A stretch of 7,234 nucleotides of DNA from assembly GCA_947450405.1 (NCBI GenBank), contig CANFVI010000083.1, forward strand, positions 1-7,234. Reading direction: 5' to 3'. This DNA comes from Flavobacteriales bacterium (lineage in GTDB: Bacteria; Bacteroidota; Bacteroidia; NS11-12g; UBA955). The notes under the pieces are model-generated. The model searched no databases. It saw only the letters and a list, made by a program, of their open reading frames with translations, and was not told the origin of the DNA. The first letter of the stretch is position 1, and each line of letters opens with the position of its first letter. This document shows positions 1 through 6,859 of this stretch, one piece after another. Made by a program: the position numbers and the translations under genes.

Positions 1-84
1 AAATTCAAGAATTCTGCTGTTTTTTACTTTTTCAATACTAATTTCGAAGTCCATCTAAATTCAAAAATAGAAGAAATCTTGTAA
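1..84 (+). CDS. C-terminal end of an unidentified protein (5' truncated by window edge)
   Basis: Frame 1 is open from the first base to a TAA at 82-84 and encodes 27 residues ending in NSKIEEIL. The other two forward frames close sooner. The stop lies three bases before the ATG of the next gene, the tight spacing expected within an operon, which is the main reason to call it coding. The visible tail (aromatic-rich FYFF segment, then a short polar helix-like end) is too short to assign to a family. A loose resemblance to the end of a GNAT acetyltransferase fold was considered but is not supported. If real, it is probably co-transcribed with the gene at 88. Confidence 0.5.
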   Translation, partial: KFKNSAVFYFFNTNFEVHLNSKIEEIL

Positions 85-87
85 GCT

Positions 88-681
88 ATGAATGAAAAAA
101 TACAAATTGTGGATAATCCATTGCTTTTAACTTCCTTGTTTTCGGAGGGGATTTTTTACATCCCTAATGAAAAAAAATCAATAGATGAAGAAGTTGTAAA
201 TATAGAAAATCAACAAGTTGAGGTTTTAAATAAGGAAACCGAAACCGTGGAAATAGAAAAGGAAATCACTCAAAATGTAGTTGAAATAAAAAAAATAGAA
301 ATCCCAGTTTCCACAGTAGTGAATATCATTATTGATGCTGAATTGGCGCATTGGCCTGAAAAATTAAATGAACCTTTAACTAAAATGATGGGTGCGCTTC
401 GCATCGATGGAAAGCCCCTTACTTTGGCCGATTTTGCGGTTTATAATTTGTCGTTATATCCAGAGGTAACCGATATCTCTAAATTTATTACAGAACTTAA
501 TACAACAAATGTTTTAATCTGGTCTACAAAACTTAAAACAGAGGCGTTTCAAACCATAAATTCAGAATATTTGATGGCAAATAAAAAAGTTTTATGGCTT
601 AAAGATGTGTTAGATGTGATGGCAAACAATGAATCAAAAATGGAAGCATGGATTTTAATGAAGAAATTCTTTAAAATGTAA
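88..681 (+). CDS. Conserved-type hypothetical protein, possible DNA polymerase III psi subunit-like (HolD-like)
   Basis: This is a 197-residue soluble protein with no signal peptide or membrane segment. Three parts are visible. Residues 1-30 form a short hydrophobic peptide (LLLTSLFSEGIFYIPNE). Residues about 31-71 are a low-complexity linker rich in Glu, Val, Lys, Asn and Gln. Residues about 72-197 form a compact alpha/beta domain that opens with a hydrophobic strand (VVNIIID) and ends in a helix with NNESKMEAWILMKKFF. The same order, of N-terminal anchor peptide, linker and UDG-like domain ending 'L..L..N...K...W', is the layout of HolD. In E. coli the psi N-terminus binds the DnaX clamp loader and the domain pairs with chi, which contacts SSB. 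The match is by layout and pattern recognition only, and the function is inference. The ATG at 88 follows the upstream stop by three bases, suggesting translational coupling; no Shine-Dalgarno is visible, as is usual in Bacteroidota. Alternative: a lineage-specific protein of unknown function. Confidence 0.85.
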   Translation: MNEKIQIVDNPLLLTSLFSEGIFYIPNEKKSIDEEVVNIENQQVEVLNKETETVEIEKEITQNVVEIKKIEIPVSTVVNIIIDAELAHWPEKLNEPLTKMMGALRIDGKPLTLADFAVYNLSLYPEVTDISKFITELNTTNVLIWSTKLKTEAFQTINSEYLMANKKVLWLKDVLDVMANNESKMEAWILMKKFFKM

Positions 682-689
682 TCATTTAC

Positions 690-705
690 AGCACACGTTT
701 GTGCT
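690..705. repeat. Short inverted repeat (6-bp stem, 4-nt loop)
   Basis: AGCACA at 690-695 and TGTGCT at 700-705 are perfect inverted repeats around the loop CGTT. The repeat begins nine bases after the stop of the 88-681 gene and lies just upstream of the proposed promoter for the giant secreted protein. No T-run follows, so a classical intrinsic terminator is unlikely. It could be a weak 3'-end hairpin, an operator-like site, or chance. Confidence 0.3.
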
Positions 706-735
706 TGAAATAATGTCTATATTGTTGTATATTTC
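705..735 (+). promoter_or_regulatory. Candidate Bacteroidota-type promoter for the T9SS cargo gene
   Basis: A TTG at 705-707 is followed after 20 bases by TATATTTC at 728-735. This fits the known Bacteroidota housekeeping promoter (-33 TTTG/TTG, about 19-21 bp spacer, -7 TAnnTTTG) except for the last base of the -7 box. Transcription would then start near 742 and give a leader of about 50 nt to the ATG at 791. In AT-rich DNA such matches occur by chance, so this is a suggestion only. Confidence 0.3.
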
Positions 736-790
736 CAACTTAATACAACAAATGATTTTTAATACAATAAATTGGATTCAACAAAAGTTG

Positions 791-3700
791 ATGAAAACCG
801 CGTCAATAGGGGTGTTGATGCTGTTTTTCTTAGGCTGTTTTAATCAAGCAAAAGCCGATCACGTTATGGGTGCCGATATGACTTACAGGTGTCTTGGCAA
901 CGATAAATATAAAATTATTGTTAAATTTTATAGAGATTGTCGCGGTGCTGGCGCTCCCGCCAGTTGGAGTTCATTGTATTGGTATGCCGGCAATAACGGA
1001 GGAATCAATACATCAACCTATTCCCTTGGATTAACCTTTGTTAGTATTAGAGACATTACCCCACGTTGTTCTACTGCCAACAGCCCTTGTAAGCCAACAA
1101 ATACGAGTTACACAGGCGAAGGGGTTGAAGAACATACATATGAAACAACAATCGATTTAACAAAAGCACCATTTAGTAATTCGGCAATAGGATTAGGATC
1201 AACAAACTGCGAATTAACTTTTGCCTATAACCAATGCTGTAGAAATGCAGCAATTACAACAGGTGCTACTTGGGCAGATTTCTGGACAACTGCAACATTG
1301 AATATTTGCAATTTGCGTAAAATGTCAAATAAATGCAATAATTCACCTACACTAACAAACGTTCCAATTGCTTACGCATGTTGTAATGAACCGTATTACT
1401 TTAACAATGGAGCACTTGATACACTAGATTTTGATTCTTTGTCATACAAAATGGCACCTGCATTGAAAGGGGTTCCAAGTACATCGGTTCCTTACACTTC
1501 TCCTTTTTCATATTTATATCCAATTACACCGTTTTGTGTACCGCCCACAACCATTAAATGTACACCAAACCCAAACGCAAACCCGCCTAGAGGGTTTTAC
1601 TTAGATACTTCAAATGGTGATTTGGTATTTACTCCAGTTAAATGCGATGAAGTTGCGGTTTTGGTAGAGCGAATGACAGATTGGCGAAAAGATACGGCAG
1701 GAGTCTGGCGGTGGGTAGGTAAAACACATCGAGATTTACAAATTGTTGTAAAAGATAACTGTGGGTATAACCATCCTCCTAAAATATCTGGTCCAGCAAA
1801 CAGCAAAGTATGCGAAGGAAATGAAATTTGTTTCAATATTGATGGAACCGATGAAACCTTCTCTCCAAATCAAACTGTTCCCGATACTGTTCAAATGACT
1901 TGGAATGGCGGTATTGCTGGTGCTACATTTACAATTAAAGACAAAAAGAAACGTGAGAAACAAGCTGAATTCTGTTGGAAAACACAAATAGGACAAGCAT
2001 CAGATGTTGCATATTCATTTACGGTTACAGCAACGGATGATCATTGCCCAACACCTTCTCAATCTATCAAAGGATTTAGAATTAAGGTAAACCCAAAGGC
2101 ATCAGATGATAGAAAATACACTGCAGTTCAATACAGCAAACTAAAGGGTTACAAAGGCGCAACATTATCGCCCAATTACATGAAATGCGGCCGATTTGCT
2201 ATGACCGCGATTCCACCTGCTTCATTCAAAGGAACACTTTCTTATCAGTGGAGTGTTCGCGATAGTATTGCGAAAGCGGAGTTTTTCTTTAGTACGAAGA
2301 AGTCTGATACAATGACATTCAAAAAGGGTGGTAAATACATCATTGTTCATACTGTAAATAACTCATTCAATTGTCCTACAATTTATAGAGATACTATCAT
2401 CGTTCCCAATCCTCCAACTGTGGTTATGGCAAATAAAGATACGTTTGCTTGTAAGGGAACAACCATGAATATCCTTCCAAAGGTTTTAAATGCTAAACCA
2501 ACTTATACGTTTGTTTGGTCGCGTTTGATGTTTGATACCGCAACCAAAGGATTTAAAAATGAGACTCGCTTGCCTCAAGATACCCTTGATAATTTAAGTA
2601 TTCCTAATATAAATAGAGATAGTGCAATCCGAATAAAAGTAACCGATGGTGATGGTTGTATTTTTTACGATACCATGACCATATTCGTGAAGCCCCTTCC
2701 TTTAATTGGATTAGGTCCAGACAAGAGAATATGTACCTATGAAACTGCAACTTTTGATGCGCAAAATAACGATACAGTCAAATATCTGTGGAATTCAGGT
2801 GACACAACTCAAAAAATTATTAAAAATGTAAAGGGTGATTATATTGTAAAGGTTACAGAAAAGCGATTTAAATGCATTATGTTAGATACCGTAGCATTAT
2901 TCGTAAACGATACGGTGACTGCAATTTCTGGTCCTGATTTAACCATTTGTAATTTATCTTCAAGTTTGCTTACTGCACAACACAAACCGATTTCCCAAAC
3001 TGGAAGTTACATTTGGAAAGATATTACTAAAAATACCGTGTTGGGTACCAATATGGGGTATACAGTTTCACCTAAAAATACCAATTCTGCGGGAGGTTCT
3101 GCGCAATTATTTACCTATAGTTTGTATGTTTCTGTGAAACAATCAAATTATATCTGTGAAGATTACGACACCATGGTAATTAAAGTAAATACGTTGCCTT
3201 TTGTTAAGTGGGATCCAAAGCCGCTTAAAGCACAGTGCTTTGCCTATGGTGATCTAGAATTGAATTCTTTCTTTAACAGAGGAAAAGTATCAGGTGTGAG
3301 AATTTGGAGTGGTAAACGTTTACAACCAGATATTTATGTAGATAGCGTTACACCTGTCCGTCATATGTTCAAAACAACCAAACTAAACAACTCGCAATTG
3401 CAGAATGGCAAAAGCTATAACGCAAATATTTATGGTTGGTTTAAAGATACAAATGGTTGTATCAATGTAGATTCAGTTACGCAAAGAATTAACGGTAATC
3501 CAATTTTGGAATTAACCAATAAAATCTACTGCCAAGACAAAGGTGATGCTTTTATGGATTCGAGTATTGTGAAACCAAAAACAAAAGCAGGAGTTAATTT
3601 CCTATGGACATCAATGGTTGTTCCTAATGGTGTTGATTCTGCAAAGATTTTGATCAATAACAATCCCTTAGGTAGTCCTGATTGGCATTTCTTGTTTGGA

Positions 3701-5452
3701 AATGTAACTGAAGATTTTTACATGGGAGATTATAAATTCAAACTTTGCATAGAAGATATCTTAACAAAATGTAAAAGTTGTGATACTACTAAGATTAAAG
3801 TTATTGGAGAACCTACTGTGAAAATTATAAGTCCAAATCCACTTTGTATCAATTGGGACACTATTGATCTATACGACAACGTATTGGTTAACGGTGTAAA
3901 TGGCAAAGATGGTGATGGTGGAAATTTCAAAATTGTGGAATTTGATTACACAAAAACAGGTCCTATGATTGGAAAGGCTTTGCCTCTAGGCCATTTATTC
4001 CCTCCATCATTTGGAAAAGGGAATTATAAGATTCTATATTCTAATAATGGAACTGGTTGTATTAAAGTTGATAGTTTTTATATCACAGTAAATGATACAC
4101 CCGATGCTGTTATGTTATCTACACTAACTTTATGTAGCAGTGGCCCAAAACTGGATTTAACAACACGATTGGATGCCAATAAATCAAAACCAACTTCCGC
4201 AACGCAAACATGGACAGGTCCTAATTTAACAGGAACAATGTTAATGCCGGTTACTACCAAATCTGCAAATATTGAAGGTCCACAGAAATTCATTTTGGCT
4301 TATACCGATAACAATGGCTGTGCCGATACGGAAACTTACAATGTGTTTGTGAGAACCCAACCCGAAATCAATATCCCTCAAAAACCACTCGATGCCTGTG
4401 AAGGTGCGCCATTGAATATTTCGGCAGTGAGTAAATTTAGCGATAATAAAGTATTTTGGTCTAAGTTGTCAGGATCTGATGGTACAATTGACAATATAAA
4501 CGCTGAGAATATTAAATATGCGAATGGTGTCAATGATGCCATTAAAAAGGAGGCCAATTTATTGGTAACTACAGTGCCTTTGGCAAATGATGTTTGTCCT
4601 CCCGTTTCTGATTCTATCAAATTGATTTATTATTTATTCCCGAATTTAAGTCCTATAGATAATTTCAAAGGATGTGTTCCACTATTAACAAACTGGAACG
4701 TAAACGAAACAAAAGGAATCAATCCTACAGATTTGGCATATCAATGGGTATTTGGAAATGGCGACTCAAGCAAATTATCAAATCCAACCAATATTCAATA
4801 CAACATTCAAAATCAATATCCAGTTTATGTTATTGTAACGAATGTAAAAGGGAATTGTAAGGATACATCATTTGGTTCGGTAGAAGCGTATCCAATTCCT
4901 GATGCCAAATTCTACACAGATCCAAAATACCACACTACAGTTGCACTGCCTAAATTCATTATGTACAACCAAAGTTCTGTGGCGCAAAATCCATTTAATC
5001 CAAATATGAATTATTATTGGGATTTTGGAACATCAAAACCAGATACTTCTATGATGCAGAGCCCTCGTTTTGCTTATTCAAGAGATACTGGTAAATACCT
5101 GATTAAATTATTGGTGAAAACCAATCACGGTTGTACGGATACCGCTACCCAATGGATTCATATTGGTCCAGACATTATTGTATTTGTTCCGGATGTATTT
5201 ACACCGAACCAAGAAGGACCAGGTATAAATGAAACTTTTGCCCCTGTTGCTACCAATTTCAAATCCATTCAAATGATCATTTATAACCGCTGGGGAGAAA
5301 AAATATACGAAACTTCCGATATCAACAAAGGGTGGGATGGTAAATCTAAAAACGAACCCTGCTCTCAAGATGTTTATGTATATCATATTGTTGTTACTTC
5401 ATTTGAAGATAAAGAATATTATTACGATGGAACCTTAACGTTGCTGCGATAA
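791..5452 (+). CDS. Giant secreted/surface protein with Ig/PKD-like modules and T9SS type B (gliding motility-associated) C-terminal domain
   Basis: A 1553-residue secreted modular protein, probably an adhesin or outer-surface structural protein exported by Sec and then the type IX secretion system. Residues 1-22 form a Sec signal peptide (MKTASIGVLM, hydrophobic core, cleavage after AKA). Residues 23-324 are a Cys-rich domain starting DHVMGADMTYRCLG, an opening common in large Bacteroidota PKD/gliding-type proteins. About ten Ig/PKD-like modules of 75-110 residues follow (324-1284). Most open near a Cys and close with a Cys then a D-T/V strand; 635-710 is the most canonical (LGPDKRIC, then YLWNSGDTTQKI). 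Two PKD domains follow: 1285-1370 (YQWVFGNGDSS) and 1371-1460 (YYWDFGTSKPD). Residues 1464-1553 are the type B sorting domain: VFVPDVFTPN, NRWGEKIY (from 1499), GWDG (1514-1517), final GTLTLLR. The frame opens at a GTG at 701 with in-frame ATGs at 713 and 752. ATG 791 is preferred because it starts an ordinary-length signal peptide; 752 remains possible. No enzymatic domain is evident and the ligand is unknown. Confidence 0.93.
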   Translation: MKTASIGVLMLFFLGCFNQAKADHVMGADMTYRCLGNDKYKIIVKFYRDCRGAGAPASWSSLYWYAGNNGGINTSTYSLGLTFVSIRDITPRCSTANSPCKPTNTSYTGEGVEEHTYETTIDLTKAPFSNSAIGLGSTNCELTFAYNQCCRNAAITTGATWADFWTTATLNICNLRKMSNKCNNSPTLTNVPIAYACCNEPYYFNNGALDTLDFDSLSYKMAPALKGVPSTSVPYTSPFSYLYPITPFCVPPTTIKCTPNPNANPPRGFYLDTSNGDLVFTPVKCDEVAVLVERMTDWRKDTAGVWRWVGKTHRDLQIVVKDNCGYNHPPKISGPANSKVCEGNEICFNIDGTDETFSPNQTVPDTVQMTWNGGIAGATFTIKDKKKREKQAEFCWKTQIGQASDVAYSFTVTATDDHCPTPSQSIKGFRIKVNPKASDDRKYTAVQYSKLKGYKGATLSPNYMKCGRFAMTAIPPASFKGTLSYQWSVRDSIAKAEFFFSTKKSDTMTFKKGGKYIIVHTVNNSFNCPTIYRDTIIVPNPPTVVMANKDTFACKGTTMNILPKVLNAKPTYTFVWSRLMFDTATKGFKNETRLPQDTLDNLSIPNINRDSAIRIKVTDGDGCIFYDTMTIFVKPLPLIGLGPDKRICTYETATFDAQNNDTVKYLWNSGDTTQKIIKNVKGDYIVKVTEKRFKCIMLDTVALFVNDTVTAISGPDLTICNLSSSLLTAQHKPISQTGSYIWKDITKNTVLGTNMGYTVSPKNTNSAGGSAQLFTYSLYVSVKQSNYICEDYDTMVIKVNTLPFVKWDPKPLKAQCFAYGDLELNSFFNRGKVSGVRIWSGKRLQPDIYVDSVTPVRHMFKTTKLNNSQLQNGKSYNANIYGWFKDTNGCINVDSVTQRINGNPILELTNKIYCQDKGDAFMDSSIVKPKTKAGVNFLWTSMVVPNGVDSAKILINNNPLGSPDWHFLFGNVTEDFYMGDYKFKLCIEDILTKCKSCDTTKIKVIGEPTVKIISPNPLCINWDTIDLYDNVLVNGVNGKDGDGGNFKIVEFDYTKTGPMIGKALPLGHLFPPSFGKGNYKILYSNNGTGCIKVDSFYITVNDTPDAVMLSTLTLCSSGPKLDLTTRLDANKSKPTSATQTWTGPNLTGTMLMPVTTKSANIEGPQKFILAYTDNNGCADTETYNVFVRTQPEINIPQKPLDACEGAPLNISAVSKFSDNKVFWSKLSGSDGTIDNINAENIKYANGVNDAIKKEANLLVTTVPLANDVCPPVSDSIKLIYYLFPNLSPIDNFKGCVPLLTNWNVNETKGINPTDLAYQWVFGNGDSSKLSNPTNIQYNIQNQYPVYVIVTNVKGNCKDTSFGSVEAYPIPDAKFYTDPKYHTTVALPKFIMYNQSSVAQNPFNPNMNYYWDFGTSKPDTSMMQSPRFAYSRDTGKYLIKLLVKTNHGCTDTATQWIHIGPDIIVFVPDVFTPNQEGPGINETFAPVATNFKSIQMIIYNRWGEKIYETSDINKGWDGKSKNEPCSQDVYVYHIVVTSFEDKEYYYDGTLTLLR

Positions 5453-5473
5453 TAATTATTTTTTAATAAAATA

Positions 5474-5481
5474 TATTTTTG
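5474..5481 (+). promoter_or_regulatory. Candidate -7 element for the UMF1-family transporter gene
   Basis: TATTTTTG at 5474-5481 matches the Bacteroidota -7 consensus TAnnTTTG exactly. No convincing -33 TTG/TTTG lies 19-21 bases upstream; the nearest TTG, at 5441-5443, is 30 bases away. If used, transcription would begin near 5488, inside the left arm of the terminator hairpin, so the new transcript would lack a complete stem. The sequence is T-rich, so a chance match is quite possible. Confidence 0.25.
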
Positions 5482-5482
5482 T

Positions 5483-5518
5483 AAAGGCCCATATCTAATT
5501 ATGGGCCTTTCTTTTTTT
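5483..5518 (+). terminator. Rho-independent terminator of the T9SS cargo gene
   Basis: AAAGGCCCATA (5483-5493) and TATGGGCCTTT (5500-5510) form a perfect 11-bp stem with a six-base loop, TCTAAT. A C and seven T residues (5512-5518) follow. The hairpin begins 30 bases after the stop of the large secreted protein gene and separates it from the transporter gene. The A-run on the left arm is too short to make it a convincing terminator on the minus strand. Confidence 0.93.
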
Positions 5519-5543
5519 AAATAAACACTTTATCTTGCGGCCT

Positions 5544-6848
5544 ATGCAAAAAAACGATAAAAGTGTATTAACCGCATGGGCAATGTACGATTGGGCCAAT
5601 AGCGTTTATTCGTTGTCTATATCTTCAGCTATATTTCCCTTATTCTATGAAATTTACACAAAGCATTACAATCATGAAACTATGCAGATTTTTGGACATT
5701 CATTTAAGAATACTGCTGTTTATAGTTATACACTTTCGTTTGCCTTTTTATTAAATGTGATATTGGTGCCTTTTCTTTCAGGAATTGCCGATTCAAGAGG
5801 AAATAAAAAATCATTCATGCGTTTCTTTATTCTTTTGGGAAGTATGGGTTGTAGCAGTTTGTTTTGGTTTAATGGCGATAATTATATGTTTGGATTGGCA
5901 TGCTTTCTTTTGGCAACCATAGGCTTCGCCGGGAGTTTGGTGTTTTACAACGCTTATTTGCCAGAAATTGCAACTCCTGATAGATTTGATAAATTATCGG
6001 CAAGAGGCTTTACCATGGGTTATATCGGGAGTATCATTCTTCTCGTATTAAACTTGTTATTTATTCAAAAGTCGAGCTGGTTTGGTTTGCCAGAACCTAC
6101 TGGCGACAATTCATTGGCGTTTAGGGTAGGATTTTTAACTGTTGGAATTTGGTGGTTCGGTTGGTCAATTTGGCCTTTGTTAAAATTACCTGGCAAAACC
6201 AACAAAGTAGGAGAGAAGTCTAAGATTTGGCAAGGTTATAAAGAACTGAAATTGGTATTCAAAGAAGTTTTAACAATGAAACCTGTGCTTATTTTTTTAG
6301 GCTCGTTCTTTATGTACACCATGGGAGTTCAAACTGTAATTTATGTGGCTGCGTTGTTTGGTAAAAATGAATTACAACTCGAATCCAGCGATTTAATAAA
6401 AACCATATTGCTCATCCAATTAATTGGAATAGCAGGTGCTTATTTCTTTGCGTGGTTGGCCGATAAACAAGGAAATAAACGCGGAATTATTGTGGCGTTG
6501 AGTATTTGGGCCGTTAGTTGTTTGTTGGCGTATTTCCTTGAACCAAAACATCCCAATCAGTTCTTTGGGTTGGCATGCTTAATTGGTACAGTTATGGGGG
6601 GAATTCAAAGCCTTTCTCGAGCAACTTATGCAAAGCTCATACCGGGCGACAAAGACAATGCCTCTTTTTTCTCGTTTTATGAGGTTACAGAGAAGTTGGC
6701 AATAGTAATTGGTACATTTGCTTGGGGGTTAATCGATGATTTAACTGGAAGCATGAGAAATAGCATTGTTATGCTTATGGTGTTTTTCATTGCAGGTATA
6801 GTTATCATTTCATTTCTGAAATCTGATAAACTTAAACCGAAAGAATAA
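5544..6848 (+). CDS. MFS transporter, UMF1 family (Atg22-like)
   Basis: A 434-residue inner-membrane protein of the major facilitator superfamily, close to the usual UMF1/Atg22-like length. Family hallmarks are the N-terminal AWAMYDWANSVYS (11-23), the motif-A-type loop GIADSRGNKK (80-89), its second-half counterpart LADKQGNKRG (305-314), and the segment GGIQSLSRATYAKLIPGD (352-369) followed by FFSFYEVTEKLA. About 11-12 hydrophobic segments are visible, including 60-82, 92-110, 114-138, 155-175, 194-213, 247-271, 286-306, 312-332, 340-358, 383-398 and 405-425. The yeast relative Atg22 exports amino acids from the vacuole; bacterial substrates are largely unknown, so none is assigned. The frame also opens at a TTG at 5535, but the ATG at 5544 puts the family signature at the normal distance from the N-terminus and is preferred. 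It has its own transcription unit downstream of a strong terminator and converges on clpX. Confidence 0.93.
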   Translation: MQKNDKSVLTAWAMYDWANSVYSLSISSAIFPLFYEIYTKHYNHETMQIFGHSFKNTAVYSYTLSFAFLLNVILVPFLSGIADSRGNKKSFMRFFILLGSMGCSSLFWFNGDNYMFGLACFLLATIGFAGSLVFYNAYLPEIATPDRFDKLSARGFTMGYIGSIILLVLNLLFIQKSSWFGLPEPTGDNSLAFRVGFLTVGIWWFGWSIWPLLKLPGKTNKVGEKSKIWQGYKELKLVFKEVLTMKPVLIFLGSFFMYTMGVQTVIYVAALFGKNELQLESSDLIKTILLIQLIGIAGAYFFAWLADKQGNKRGIIVALSIWAVSCLLAYFLEPKHPNQFFGLACLIGTVMGGIQSLSRATYAKLIPGDKDNASFFSFYEVTEKLAIVIGTFAWGLIDDLTGSMRNSIVMLMVFFIAGIVIISFLKSDKLKPKE

Positions 6849-6859
6849 GATAATAGGAA

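Noticed and set aside
791..859. FLGC in the signal peptide of the giant protein as a lipoprotein lipobox
   Set aside because: The Cys sits inside the hydrophobic core, with Phe at -3. An AKA/D signal peptidase I site follows six residues later, and T9SS type B cargo is normally released by signal peptidase I.
1597..1996. Minus-strand open frames opposite the giant protein gene, here and at 3730-3930, 4078-4293, 4378-4620 and 5108-5386
   Set aside because: Their products resemble no known family and the forward strand is convincingly coding with clear domains, so these are antisense shadows.
4672..4860. 62-codon + strand frame inside the PKD region
   Set aside because: It is a +1 shadow of the PKD-encoding frame, with a low-complexity Lys/Asn/Ser composition and no independent signals.
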